From Anadara kagoshimensis (lineage: Eukaryota > Mollusca > Bivalvia > Arcoida > Arcidae), in NCBI GenBank assembly GCA_021292105.1, contig CM037866.1, forward strand, positions 6,532,163-6,596,162: DNA of 64,000 bases, written 5' to 3'. Shown piece by piece: positions 46,578 to 61,200 of the stretch (position 1 is the first letter of the stretch; each line of letters opens with the position of its first letter). A program made the translations under genes and the position numbers. The notes below the pieces were generated by a model, which saw only the letters and a program-made list of their open reading frames with translations, ran no database searches and was not told where the DNA came from.

Positions 46578-46990
46578 ATGGCAGACAAATTAAATATTGT
46601 GTCATTGAATGTCAGAGGACTAAACATAAATGAAAAAAAAATTAAAATCTACGACTGGTTTATATATACTGATGTTCAGGAAACACATTGAAAAAGATGA
46701 ATTTATTCATAAGTAAAGATGGCGAGGCAAATCATTTCACAGATATTCTGATTTAAAACATAGAAGAGATTAAAGTTTATTAAATAAAACTTGCGCTATT
46801 AAAGTTATTAAGAGCCATAAGTCACTATATTGTACAAAAATTCTTATTAACTTTGAATACAACGATTAATATTTTTGTATAGTCAACGTTTATGCAGGTA
46901 ACAATAAAATTCCTAGGGTTGACTTCTTTACAAGGTTGAAAAGTTGGATTAGACAGAATGCAATTCATGACATTAAATCATTTTATATTT
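46578..46990 (+). mobile_element. LINE endonuclease (APE) relic
   Basis: A start codon opens MADKLNIVSLNVRGLNINEK, the N-terminal AP-endonuclease motif (SxNVRGL) of L1/Tx1-type LINEs, and the frame ends at VQETH. Further on, FCIVNVYAGNNKIPRVDFFT and SWIRQNAIHDIK match the (I/V)NVYAP region. It is broken by stops and truncated. No LINE reverse transcriptase follows in the window. Confidence 0.7.
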
Positions 46991-47143
46991 CATATGTCAT
47001 AAAATTGAGGTTAAGAAATGTGTATAAATGAATAAAACAAGTTCATCAGATAAAACTGATAGATCTCTCTGCACTATAATCTTCATGTGGAGATTTCTGG
47101 ATCCAGTAAAATAATTTGTATTCCCTGATTAATGTGTATATGG

Positions 47144-47176
<33 letters not shown>

Positions 47177-49864
47177 TTGTTCATCAGACCTTTTTCCACA
47201 AACAAAAACAAAAACTTGTTTATATTGCATGATTTTATATTCCGAGAAGATGTCAATGATAATTATATATTTATTAAACTATGTTTAATATGAAAATTTA
47301 TTAATGCATTTTACAGCTGCATAATCGGCAGCTCAAAGAACAATAATTTTATTTTCACAAGTGGAGTCACAAGTGGAGACGGCCCCGTCAGCGACATTCA
47401 GTGCAGTATTATAACTATGTATCATTTTTATGTGATGTGATTTTAAATTCTTTAAGGATTTAATCTATATGTCCCCAGCGAGAATAAAAGAGCAAGGAAG
47501 TCAAAATTTATATTCATATCTCCATTAAATGGGACAGTTGGGTACCATATAGGCGCAAAAGGACTGAGGGTTTATTTCTAGTTGTGGCGTAAAAGAACGC
47601 TAAAACGGTGCAAATCGGTTTAACAACTACCATTTTTCATTTGTTTTCATGGAAGACAAAACACAACTTTCAAAAGCATAATGTCTTTTAATTACGTGAT
47701 CAAAAACTACCTGCACACAAATTTTTTTCTCACAAATGACATGAAAAAATTAACACACTTAAGAGAAATAAAATTATATTATTGATAAAAAAAAATAGAA
47801 AAGAAAAACCAAACTTTTATTTCAATTGGCATTTATTTAAAATTATTGTTTTAAATTTTAACGACTAGTACAAGTTACGGTCGCATGTTATATGTTACAT
47901 CTTGCACCCAGTGGACGGTCTACTGACTACAAAGGAGTGCGAGATAAGTCTCCTAGTTTACCGAAAGAAAAATTGATAATGTGTTTGCCTGCCGAAAATG
48001 TTTGTTTTCTCCGTGTTCTATCGTTTCCTCCACAATCCCATTGACCGTCTCAACGTAACAAATAAAATCTTGATCTGACCACCTTAGTACGCATTTCGTT
48101 CGGACAAATCATAGTGTGAGAGAATTCGCTTGTGGAGGTTAGTTATTTTTGCAGTGCACTTCGGTTTCCCCCACTATTGTTGAACTTAACGTCTAGACAC
48201 AAGACAACATAATAATGTTAGAAACTGAAAAATATTGAATTGGGCGTAAAGCATCGTTGCCCCACTTTACACACTACTATAATTTAAAAAAAACAAATCG
48301 GTGTATCACAGATTTTTATACTCTGCGATCAGCATATGTACAACGTTCATAAAAAAGAAATTCAATTTGTTATTAGGTATTTATTTTATGATAATACAAT
48401 ATATACCGTATTTTTAAATATTAGTGATTAACAAAATTAGCACATGACATAAGTGCCATACCATATGCGTTTCCCGCACACTGATTTGGGGTAGGGGGAT
48501 CTTAAGTACCGGGGCGTTTTGTCTATTTCCTTAGGTAAGCCGTTCGCATAAAAACTGGAGCAGCTCCTAGTATCACAAAAGTTTGTCAGTTCGCTCAGGC
48601 TCCAGTTTCACTACCATTTGTAGATTTTCCGGAAATTTAAACTGGCAAATTTTGAAGACCTTTTATCGTATATTATTTAAGAATATCAACAAAATATAGA
48701 TAAGCTGGGGATATCTTTCGAATGACATCTCAAATTCATGAATATCTGGAAAATAAACTAAGTTAATCAGATTTAAAATATGCCAGACTTAAGTTAAGGA
48801 TATCCCGTTGTTCAGATCAAGAAAAAAAGTTTTTTTCCTCCAGAAACATGTGAAACAAAACAAGGTATTTCCTCAGGTAAGTATATTGTCAGATATATGA
48901 GAGAGGGAAAGAGAGAGATGGATTAAGAGTGTCATACATTTTTTTTAAATTATACCATTAAATACTTTCAATAAAGTTATTTAATGGCATTTGTGATAAT
49001 TAGTTTTTCAAACAGTTCTAGTCTGTAAATGTTATATTTTCAATTGTCAAGACTCACGTAAACTACTTAAATGAATCTTTTCTGGCAATTATTCTAATTT
49101 ATTAACCCTATAAAAATACACAATTTCCCTATTTACAGATTTGAGGTATTAAAAGTATGTGAAGTAGAAGTAACTTTATATTTTTAGAATTTCAGTTTTG
49201 CTACAAGTGGTTTTTAAAAAACTATTTACAGATTAAAGGTATTTCTTAAGTATGTTGGTAGGAAGTAACATTTTTTTAACTTTTTACACCTCTGCATTTT
49301 GTATGCCAATGTCATAACAAGACAAAAAAGAAGGTTCAGAACATCCTTATTATGGTTCTATTACAAGATAGATGCAAAGAAAATGGCCTTTTCAACAATC
49401 AAAAACCCATGTCAAAACTATAAAAAAGAATTGTTCCTTGGTTCAAAGTCATTACACATCTTTGGTCTATGACAATTATTCATGACAAGTTTTATGACAG
49501 TCGTCCAAAGCAGTTATTAAATGTGGCCCGGGCAATATTCTGAAACCTACCTTTCCTGCAACGATCTTAGTTCAGGGTGTTGACACATCTTCGGACCATG
49601 CAGATTATTCATGTGAAGTTTTTGCTATGAAATATTGTCTGTAAATATTTAAGGGGTGCTCTTGTTGATTTTATGGAGGAAGGCATATTTACTTGATGTT
49701 TGAAGCATGTTTGACAATGTATTTGATAAATGTTATCTTGCCTTTTTTCAAATAGGGGTTTTAGGGACCAAAAACAACTGAGGCACAGACTTGTGGATCA
49801 AAGTGTTTAGACTTAAATCCAACCGAGGTAGGTCCTAGGCATTTTGTCAGTTCACTGGCAAAGG
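46991..49864. other. AT-rich stretch without a gene
   Basis: Contains a (GA)n run at 47142-47176, a 10-bp inverted repeat AAACTGGAGC/GCTCCAGTTT at about 48554-48608, and a dispersed-repeat phrase TTTTATGACAGTCGTCCAAAG (49487) also present as TTTTATGACAGTCGTCTAAAG near 6575. Nothing coding is supported. Confidence 0.4.
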
Positions 49865-51470
49865 TTAGCCTTTAATTTTGCGTAGGTCCGTACTTAAACG
49901 AAGTTTATTGTGGTTTTTAGGCACTACCCCCAATGGGCTAACACAAATTGGATTTTCAATGCAAGACGTTATGTGTCTATGTAATAACAATCTATTTAGT
50001 TCTTTATTAACAAAACGACGTTGTTTTTCACCAAAAATATGGTTGTCCAACTCAAAAGGTTGGACCTCTCTCTCTTAAAAGGAATAATTACACAGTTTGT
50101 TATCCACTGGGGCACCTATCCGTTTCCATGCATATAAACTCCGTGTAAGATTAGGCACGCATATTTATGACACATAGTAATTCACATATATGTAATATAT
50201 ATGAGGAATGTACAAAGCAAAACAAACATACTAATCCATGTCCGAATCACAATCCAGAAACAAAGTAAAAACTTTGGAACTGACAAGTTAGGTTAGACAC
50301 GTGAACTCCCACCAGGGATGATAAGCACCTCCTGTTTAGCTAGCTATACCCACCAAGTGTGTAATCAAACCTGTGTGAAAGGAACATGGAGCTTTGAGAC
50401 GTCAAATATATCCAGGAAATCCTGGACACAAAAGACATCAACAATACTATGATGACGGCCATAAAACTTTGAAGGCCTTGATAAGCCTAGGCTTGCAATA
50501 TCCCTGAGTCAACAATTTATTTGCAAGCAGCCTACATTGTTGTACAAAGTTCTTGTAGTGGAAACAAGCGTTTTAATTGGGAAACAAATACACCATAAGC
50601 AGGAGAAGCAGTATATTGCTGCATAAAAAAGAAAAGTTGACAATAGAAAAATTGAAGTCATCACGTTTGTCGTAAAGTTTCAAATGTAGCCTTTCGTATG
50701 CGTCATTATTTGTGATAAGAACAGAAACTAGATAATAATTATAATAACTTATCGTCACCAGTATTTGACATGACGGTAATTGGCGTGTAGCAAAACCACC
50801 GAAAACGTCTCCACGCTTTCCATCTCGTGGACGTCCACGACTGTGCTGGTATGCTGACGTAAATGCCCAGCGTGACGTTTGCGAAAGGTGACTGGTAGCT
50901 GATAACGTAGAGGTCGATCTTATATAATGTTTCAAGTGAATTTTAATTTAGACTGGGAGTGTTTTTCTGTAGCACTCAAAATATTCTCGAAATGGATGTA
51001 TCAAATTGTCAATTTACCAGAATGGTAGCATATTCGTTTCGCAAATATTCACACTGGGCGTCACGAATAAGAAACAACTTATCTAATGTCTCTTTTGTAA
51101 TGGACGATCTGGTTCAATGGTTGAAAGCAATTGTTCTGCAGTTTCACTAAATCGACTACACTTTGTAAGTATGTTCAATATTGGGAAATCTGAACACTTA
51201 ATTCCTTGATGGTAATCGTTAAGCTTTAGATCCGATGGCAATTTGATGCGTGCCAAACAGTCCTTAAGCGTAGCAAAATTCCTCTGGATATCAGCAAAAG
51301 ACCCGGTGACAGTAGGTGCTGCGGAACCGGGGGCCAACATGTGGCTACCACGTGGGTTCTCTGACGACACGAAACCCCCATCAGATTGCTATGAAATTAA
51401 TGGATTGGAGGACAAACTGGGTCTTTGTATTGCCAAAAAAACTTACATTCAAGATCGTTGATTCCGTCGT
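49865..51470 (-). mobile_element. DIRS-like retroelement fossil, split by a PLE
   Basis: On the minus strand the right part (about 50740-51470) has ORF1-like sequence with a Gly/Arg-rich end (RGRPRDGKRGDVFGGFATR). The left part (about 49865-50110) has the start of a reverse transcriptase (VNKELNRLLLHRHI, ICVSPLGVVPKNHNKLRL). The combination resembles DIRS-type elements. A PLE 3' end (50219-50710) sits between the parts, so it inserted after the fossil. The element is truncated and broken in several places; only fragments remain. The family assignment rests on recall. Confidence 0.5.
50219..50710 (-). repeat. PLE 3' end with the RT tail, inserted in the DIRS-like fossil
   Basis: Clean terminal phrases (AACATACTAATCCATGTCCG, CACCTCCTGTTTAGCTAGCTA) are followed by the RT C-terminal coding remnants, ending near TCGTAAAGTTTCAAATGTAGCC. 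Same orientation as its host fossil. Confidence 0.75.
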
Positions 51471-52197
51471 TTACAGAGTCTTTAAAATCTTCTAATTTAT
51501 CCTACATTAGCAAATAAGTTGTTAGTGCATACAAGCACATTCTCCCTCTTGAGTGAACGAGAAAAACTGATATTTCATAAATGACGTGTTCATGACGTAG
51601 TGTTTGTGACGTGAATACTAAAATAGTATTCTGTCGGAGTTCCATACTTCGGTGACATCACGGCACGGGGTCCCGAAAACCGGCCTTTTTTATTTGGATT
51701 TACGGAATGTGCATTAGAAGTTTGCCGATATCTATCTTATATCGGCATGGATTTTTAAGAAATTTTCGCATAAAGTTATATTTCAGCATGGAGAATAATA
51801 TATGTAAAAATAAAAAATCGTTACAGGTACTCTTTAAGCCAGTAAAGGTTCATCTCTATTAAAGGGTATATAATTTTTCAAAGTCATTGATTAAATGAAC
51901 GTTTTTAATCAAAATGAGCTCATTCTTTAACTTTTCTCTTACAAACCTTTTGAAAATAGTTTTATTTAACATGTATTTATAAAATGTATTTATTGCAAAA
52001 ACATAAAACTAACTCTACAAATATAACACATTTCTCCAATAAAATTAGTTCAATGTATTTAATTTTAAACATCTTTTAATACTTAAGAAATATCTTTGTA
52101 TAATTTTTATAAAAGAAAGAAAGAACTTGTACTGCACTATCGGTAATGTAGAGATAACGAAATGTTCTCAAATACATCAAGTTATTATTACAGACTA
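51471..52197. other. 3' flank of gene B; no gene seen
   Basis: Intergenic sequence downstream of gene B's polyadenylation signal. It has GTGACGTGAATAC and GACGTAGTG phrases near 51590, otherwise AT-rich. Confidence 0.35.
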
Positions 52198-52203
52198 TTT
52201 ATT
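52198..52203 (-). terminator. Polyadenylation signal of gene B
   Basis: AATAAA on the minus strand, 30 bases after the stop codon of the terminal exon. Confidence 0.5.
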
Positions 52204-55200
52204 GTATCATCAACGTCACATTCACTACTGAGTCATTTGCTTTTCTCTTCCCTTTCGCAACTTTCTCGTTGTTCTTTGTGTTTAAAATCAGTTTCGTTTT
52301 TAACTTCAGCTTGTAAATCTACAATATAAAGAATATTGTCAAATGCTTGTATCAATGTGATATTGGTTGTATTTCTAATAAACAGTATATATGATAACCT
52401 TACTTTTGTTGTTGAAGTTTCCGTGTTCTAATTGTCAGTTTTAGAATTTTTTGCTTTTGGGGTTGTGATTTGAACACAGACAAAAACTATTGTTTACTCC
52501 CTCATACAAAGTATTCCTAAGCTTAATTTAGTAAAATATATTTTGGTCCTGTTTGGTTTCTTTTCAGCATTTTGAAAAAAATATTTTCATAATTTTAGTC
52601 CATGCATTACTGATGAGGAATTGTATTCCGATACGGCCGTCTAGTGCTGTAAAATTAAAACTGGTATAATATGTAACTGGGATATTTGTGATTGAATTTT
52701 GGGATGTTGATTAGGACATGGACTTAATTATATGTGTTTGTGCTAGATTTTTGGAAATATGTTCTGAGTAAAGACTACTTTCTTTGTGGTTGACCTTTGG
52801 GGTGGATATTCGGACATGGACCGGTGTTTTAATTGATAAATACTTATACATCATTTTTATGAAAATTGTCAAATTGAATACATTTTAAAAGGACCAAACA
52901 TATTACATATGGTACAAAAAAATTAGCGTTTCTTGTATTTTGTATTTTTCTACGTAGAGTTCAACGAACGTATTGTAATTGTTTCCCCACTCGCAAAAAC
53001 TAGTATTTGTCTCGGACAGGAAGAGATAAGTCAGGAGTCTACAAAGAGAGAAATATTAAAATAACCAAATGAATAAAATTACTATACTCCGTTCCTCACA
53101 AGGCATCGAACAAAATTAGTTTCATCAAAAACATTGTATCTAATAGATAATAACATTGTACGAGTGTTAACTTTACAGCACTTACGCGGTAATTTCGGAT
53201 ACAATTCCTCAGCAGTAGTGCTTGGACAAAAACTTGTGGAACCAAATTATTTAAACTAAAGTAAAACATTATTAGTTTTTACCATTCATTTTTATGTAAC
53301 CTTCTTCGTCTTCTATGGAATCATTTTCTTTACAAGAATCTTCAGATTGTCTGCTTTTTTCCCTTGATAAAAAATGTAACATATGGATAAGAAATCATGA
53401 GATTTATTACTTTTTGTTCAATTTATAAAAAGATAAGCATTGTTTGAATTTCTTAATGATTGAATGAGGAATTATTGTAGATTGGTCTATGCGAAACATG
53501 AGTTCACTTTTTGGTTATGTTATTAGTAATCAGCAATCAAAACAAACATACTTATCCATGTTCCATGTTCGAATCACAATCCAGATGCAAAATAAAAACT
53601 CTGGAACTGACAAGTAAGGTAAGAAACGTGAAGTTCCACGAGGGAAGTGAGGCCATGTGCTCTGAAAGTGTAAGCATCCCATGCTTAGCTAGCTTCACCC
53701 GTAACATGTGCAGAAACCTTGTTGTAAAAATGCGACTTTTAAATTGTACATTTTCTCTGTAATCAAATGTTAATTTAAATATTAACGTCTTTATATCTTT
53801 AGTTATTAATTTCATCGTTACGCAGAATTAACAAACAGTTATAAACAAATGATCAAATTAAAACTAGCAGAAATAGGACTATATTTACCCATCTGGTAAG
53901 TCTTCTGTTCTTTTCATACCTAAAGAACAAACATCAAACTTTTAAAATCATACATGGTTAATATTTTGTCTACATGCATTAAGTGTGTTCGGTATATAAA
54001 CGTCCAGTGTTATTTCACCCAACGAATAAATAGACAATAACAGGCATGTGTACAAATGGCCGCAAAAGAGAGGACTCGAGAACCAGTTTGGTAATATAGA
54101 ACACGCATAAACCATTAGCGGCTTAAACTCTGCCACCTATATGGTGTTTTAAGATTCTCACCTATATATTAATGCACATCTAATTCTTTTAAAGAATGAC
54201 TTCCTATTGTCATTGCCCAAAACTTTTCAAGTGTTTATACTGTTACTATTTTGTTGATATTAAGGTAAATTCCAGGGTACAGCTTGTCAAGAAAACTTCA
54301 TAATACATAATAATTATTAAGAAGTATTTAATATATTTACTGATAATTGATTTTAACCTTTTAGGAAAGAATGATAACTGAAACGAAGGATTTTTTCTAA
54401 TTAAATACTAAGTTCAGGTACAAGGCAGAATATGTATTGTTATACTATTACTTACCTGTTATGACCAGATAGCCGTCTGAACTTCTTGTTATATTACAGT
54501 TTATTTCTGTCTCGTCTGATTCTGGTTTTCTGAAAGTATTCAGAAACATTACCAAATAAATCATGCCATTAAACCATTGAGGTATTATAGCGATTAATAT
54601 CCCAAACCACAATGAGAAACTTTCAATTAAATCATTTTTATGAACAAAATGTAACAAACAGATAAACAAGTTTGATTAAAGGGTTTCCTAAATTAATTCC
54701 TATAGACGAACAGAAAAATATCAGCATTACGAATTAGCATGCATTAATGGTGTCGCACGCCCAAATAAAGATCCTTGCACGTCGGTTTCTGGGTGTTGCT
54801 GAAACCTGAAACAACGTAAAGGTTTCCACAAGCGAAAACAAAATTTTGTCATGTTGGGATCTGTCCATAGTGGAACTTGAACCTAGAAGGTACGAGTCGA
54901 TGTGAACCGTAAGTGCGCCCGGAAGTCTACTTTCATACCGAAGTCCCTTATCAATAAGAGTACATATTTGTATTTCAAATGTTAACAAAAAAGTAGTAAA
55001 AACACTTTCAATATCAGAATGATAAATAACAAAAATATTTTAAAGAAAAATGTTTATTTACCCGTCGTGTACCTGACCATTTTCCTCATTTAAATCTGAA
55101 AAATAAAACAGATTCTTCAAAAATCGGTTATAATGTATAAGGTTATTTCTATGACCTAGGAATCAAAGTATTGGTAAAACAATATTTTAAGTTACAATAC

Positions 55201-58200
55201 AAGTACCTGTTGTTGGATTCATTTCTTCGTATGATGTATTATCTGCTGTTATTGAAAGATCTTCGTAAGACCTGAAAAGATGGATAACAAAAGATACATA
55301 AGTATAATAATTTAAATTTTAAAAACGAAAACATTATTAAATGTGTTTTTAAAATGTATAAAATTTATGTACTCTTTGCTATTAGCAGCTTATTGATATT
55401 GTTTTTAAAGAAATATTGATTTTATGTTTAAAACTTTTTTTCAAATAGGATTGGAAAAAAACATTTTTTTACATAATTTTCAATTTAGCCTCGATATAGT
55501 ATAAAAGTTTTTCAAAATGTTCATGCTGAAAAAAGTTTTTGACTTCACCTCTTATGACAATCCCAACCATTATTGCATTCAAAGTTTTTAAGACGTCTCA
55601 TATGACGGGACTTAAAGTCTGGAAAATACGTTAATTACGTTAATGACAAGACAATTAGGCCAAAGGTTATATTAAGACAAATGATTGTAAATAGAGTTGA
55701 TGAAGAAAAACTAGAATATTTTAAGCAATTAATTTTTAAAACGAATAATTGAGTGTTAAGCTATCTGATTATATTTTAGATTAATTTATTAATTCTGGGC
55801 ATTTTGTGATCATAAATAAGATGGTAGAGGTGTATCTACCCATTATAGTTATTTAGATTCTAGTTATAATTCATAAGTTATCTTGAACTTGCAATAATTG
55901 GGCTTTCCCGTTTCTGGTGTCAGCCCTATTCAACGCTAGGTTCAGCACTCGCGCTTATATACCACCTAAGGACCAGGCGGTACGTTGTTTGAATACGTTG
56001 ATATCCGGACCGGATTTCACAGTCAGAAATCATTAGATCTCAGGTACCAATATGTAAAATAATTAATAGACAGTTACTTAATAATTAAATGACTTCAATA
56101 AAATTACAAACAGACGATAATCAATTTATTAAGTGTGTTTACGTGCTTCATGCTACTGCATTGTTTTAGTAGAGTATAAAGGCTTTTCTATTCATATAAC
56201 AGATAACATTTGAGAATTCAAGAAAAAAATTAAGATCTTACTCGGTTGCTCTCAGTTCTGAAAAATCAAATTGTCATTTTTTTAAATATCTTTTTCGTCC
56301 TATTGTGAATGTCTCAAATTTATTGAAAAATTTATTCACGTATTTAACAATTTCTCTTAATCTAAAGAGAAAAGGTTTTGTTTTAACAATTTATTCACAA
56401 TAAATGTTTTTATAACTGTGATTGATAACTGTGATTGATTCACTTGAAAATAATCTTAATAATTACTTAATATGTTTTTATTTGCACTCGAATGATCATA
56501 AACTAAATATATCATCATTAGTGACCGGACAAAAATTGTGGAATCAAAACAATTTTAGATGTTGAAATGAAAACATTGATAGCACTTCACTTTATTTCAC
56601 CGAATAATATACATTTTAATTTTATATTAATATAGCAAATATACTAGAAAAACATTTTACGAAGTAGAACTTTTTAAAAATATTTTAAAAAATATGTATT
56701 AGTTAATAGTGTCTTATATTTACTGACTTTGAATTGTAATAAATTAATGGCATTGCAAATAAAAAATGAAAACACCTACTGTCAGAAATTTTAAAATCTC
56801 TAAAATACATGGGTTTTTTTCTAATTTTATCGACTTACCAATTTCTCGAATTCTGTTTTGGTACAGATTTTCATCATCAAAACTGTAACCAGTTATACTT
56901 TTAAATATATAAGATAGTGTATATTTTATATGGAATGCAAAAATCAAAGTAAATAAAATAATAAAATGAATATCTTAAATCTTTCTTACCAATATATCCC
57001 TCCATAAAAATTCAACTGCCTCTAGAATTTTGGGTTGTATTCATTTATTATCATGTTTCAATTAGGGCGTCTTGTAATGCGATTTACTTTAAAATGTTGA
57101 TATTTAAACAGGTTAAATAGTAGTCTATATGGTAAATATAATAAACCATGGTTCTGTTTTGTTTATAAATTCATGTAATTTCTGTTATCAAATATTATTT
57201 TATCTTTAATTTTTTTATCTTTTGATATAATTAGATTTGCATAAAAAGAGAAATGACCACTCACCCAGCTGCTTCTACACCAATTTCTGAAATATCAAAT
57301 AATTACATTAAATACAATCTTAGATTACACAGAAAAAGTTAACCTACAGCAACGGGAATTATCTTAATTTTCGAATGAATTCAAAACTGAATAAGCATAA
57401 TTGTAGAGAATTTTAAATCAAGACACAGAATAAAAAAATTATTGCTTCCCGCAACATGTTGTCATGGTTTCAATATAAATCAGAGAATTTAATTTAGTAA
57501 TAATAAGATAATGTCTTACCTGTATTTACACAACGAACGGAATAACTGAAAATAAACACAAAAATGATTGAAACACAAAATAAACTCAAAATATAACAAT
57601 TATTAATAATATAGAGTCTTAACTTTGTTTTACAGAATAGAAGATATTCTAATATGGTTTTATTATATCAAAGCCCTTGGATAATGAAATAAACAAGAGT
57701 GCTAAAAAGCAGAATTTTTAAAAAAAAACATTATGCTAGAACGTATCAGTCATATTTATACGCGAATGTCTCCTGGAAAATGAGACAATAAGGCGTTGAA
57801 GAGTTGGATTAATCAATCACGATGCGTTGTTTATGTTTGTTATAACTAACAAACAGTAAAGAAAGGGGTCATAACTTTCCTGAAGAGTGTGTATAATATT
57901 AAAATGTCGATTTATTGCCCTAAAATTAAAACTTGTATAATATGTAATTTAGCCCTTCTTTTTATATACTCTATTCTAGTGTCACCATTAGAATATACAC
58001 AAAATGTTTGAAACATTTGTGAAAATGAATATATCAAAGGAAATTCATTCTTATTTTGAAATATATAATTAATGAGTACTAATTTTGGGCATATTATGCA
58101 GGCGTCCTTCGTTTTATAGTTTAGCCTTTAATTTGTCTTCGTTCTTCTATTATCAATAAATTGTGAAGAGAAAAAAAACGATCACTTACCTACGAGCTCG

Positions 58201-61200
58201 GCTTTCTGTGAAAAAAAACAAAAAAAAAAAAAAAACAACAAAATATTTTTCTCTATTTTTGTTACCTAATTTTTAGGATTTGACAATAAGACAATTACGT
58301 ATCAAGAAAATTCTTGAGCATTGGTTGTGCAATAATTTTTATTGAATGCTTAGATCAACTGAATAAATATTGTTTCTTAACGGCCATACAACTGTTAGCG
58401 ACTTTAAAATAACAAACAGATTCTTTGTCCGAAATACTTATCTCATAAAGTCGATATGAGAGAAAGTTTGCAAATGCTACACTGATATTATAATATGCGG
58501 CTTGAAAGTGCTATATCCACGTTATACAAAGAAACTGAAATACCTATGTAGAAAGCTAAATAGGAGGTGCTCACCCCATCGAAGCACTTGGCCTCACTTT
58601 CCTTTTGGAAGTTCACGTGTCTTACCTAACTTGTCAGTTCTAAAGTTTATGCTTTGCTTCTGGATTGTGATTCGGACATGGATTAGTATGTCTGTTTTTC
58701 ATTAAGTACATATTTTTATGTTTGTTTTTGGTTATGCGAAGCAAAAGTGTCAAGGTGTAAGAATGAATTACCTTTACGACTGTTCCTTCTTCTTCTCTTA
58801 ACCAGTTGATATATGACTATGGAGATTACTAGTAGCACAAGCAACGAAAGCGTTATTCCAATGATGATTTGGTAACCAATGTCTGAAATGACAAAATATA
58901 CAGAATTTTATTTTGTTATGTGAATTAGATGGATTATCATATACAGTTTTAGTCGATCGTCATAAAATCTTTAATATTTCTCAGTGCATATGATATCAAG
59001 CAAACAGACTTTATTAGCAGTAAAATAAGTAAAAACGATTTGAAAACGATTTTAGATTAATAGGATCCTTCATATTAGATCTCCATCGAGTCAGCTATGT
59101 CAATGTTTTTTTAATATGTCACAAAAATGCAAACGCTTTCAGCATTGAAATAATTAAGTTAAATTTAAATTCAGAAATATACGTTTAGATATAACATTTA
59201 AACAAACATATCAATCAACATCAAAATTATAATTTCAAAAGTAAAAGCTTTGAAAACTCGCAAATAAAGTTAAACACACGAATTTCCATCAGACCAGATG
59301 CTCTGGGAGGATACGGTATCTCCTGTTTAGCCTACTACTACACCCACCATGTGTCAAAGGAAAATTGAGAAAGAAAGGAACAGGAAAGCATAGAACACCA
59401 AACATATCCAGGAAACAAAAATTCTGGAAACACCAGTTTTAATAAAAGCTTAAAACTTGCCGAAGTTGCTATTCCTTTCTACTTCGAGGCTGATTGCAAC
59501 ACTTCCTAGACTGTTTCCTATAATCACTGAATACCATCGGAAATCAGATTCGGATGAAATAAATGTTCTCATAAAGAGGTCAATAATTGTATCGGATAAA
59601 TTTGAAAAGGATACATCGACATCTGGTGATATGAATTTCACATCTGATGATGGGTTGGTTTGGATTTTAACGTTCATTAGTATTTCATCGCCGACTGAAG
59701 CTTTCATCTTTTTCACAATAGTATAACCAGTATTCTCGCCAACAAATCTCGGTTTACCTTCAACAAATAGAATTCAGCAACTATAATTATATTCTTCATT
59801 TTTAAAACATACAAAGTCATTAAAAACAAAACTTTATCCATGCTTAAATCACAATAAAATCTAAATACTATTTAAATGCAGATTTACACTTGATGTTAAA
59901 ACAGGGAAGTGAGGTCGAAGACTCCCGATTGGTAAGCACCTCCTATTAAGCCGGTTAAATAAACCCTCCACGTGTGAAATTAAACTTAGGAATAAAAGGG
60001 GCATGGGGCTACTGAGCATTCCCGATGATAGCGTTAATACAGGATACAATACATGGTATTGTCAGATTAACATTGTTCATCAAAGTTATCTGCTTCATAA
60101 ATTAAAAATTTCTCAAAAGACCTAAAATATGTTTTATCGTTTTAAGTATTGTCTTGCAGGATAGATTTGGTAATCAACAAAAACAAACATACTAATCCAT
60201 GTCCGAATCACAATCCAGAAGCAAAGTAAAAACTTTGGAACTGATAAATTAGGTTAGACACGTGAACTTCCACCAGAGAAGTGAGGCCGGGTGCTCTGGA
60301 AGGGTTAGCACCTCCTGTTTAGCTAGCTACGCCCGCCACGTGTGTAATCAAAAATGTGTGAAAGGAACATGGAACTATGAGACGTAAAATATATTCAGGG
60401 AAATCCTGGACACAGACACACAGATTTGGTAAAATACTTTTGGTCCTTTTATTTTCTTTATTTCCACAATTTTGATCCGAGCAGTACTGATCAGTAATTT
60501 TAATTCAACAAATTCATCTAGTGCTGCAAAATTATAATTGTTGTACTTATAATAGTACTTACATAACACATCAAGTCTTATTGACCTGGAAACCTGCATC
60601 CCGACACCATTATATGCGACACATTCATAAATTCCTGTGTCGTTACAAGTGTTGTGTAATAAATATAGTACGACATGATTTTGCATTGATATTGTTGTAC
60701 TTAAGTCTTTATTATCTTTAGACCACGATATATTTGATGGTGGATAACTATCAACATTGCATAAAATATTCACATCACTGTGTTCTTTAACTTGTAATTT
60801 CCCATGTGGAGTTAAGTCTAATTTTGGCATATCTACAATAATATCAATCAAAAACAAACTGTTCAATGTTCTAATCACAATTTGTTTTATTGCGTAAACA
60901 TAATTGTTCGTGAAGTATTGAAAAACTTATGGAATTATACACTGCTTTAAAGATTAATTTCGAATTGATTATATAATATAGAACTTGGCGGTTTTCGAGT
61001 GGCGGAGAAAATTCACCGGACGCGAAAAAATATTTCCGATCCGGTTGGGATGTGAACTGAATATTTTATAAATTAAATTTTACATTAAGTCTTTAACATT
61101 CAATCTTAAAATTGCCGCTTAAACCTTACTAGATGTATATAATTTACGAGACGTTTTTAACAAATGGTTCTTATTAGTTAAGTTTTCGTTTTTTATCTTT

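Noticed and set aside
56505-56560. Further hammerhead copy
   Set aside because: TTAGTGACCGGACAAAAATTGTGG resembles the family flank on the minus strand, but no core motif is left.
58502-58705. 67-residue plus-strand frame
   Set aside because: Translation of a PLE 3' terminal sequence; the same peptide-like phrases occur in other PLE ends and in both orientations.
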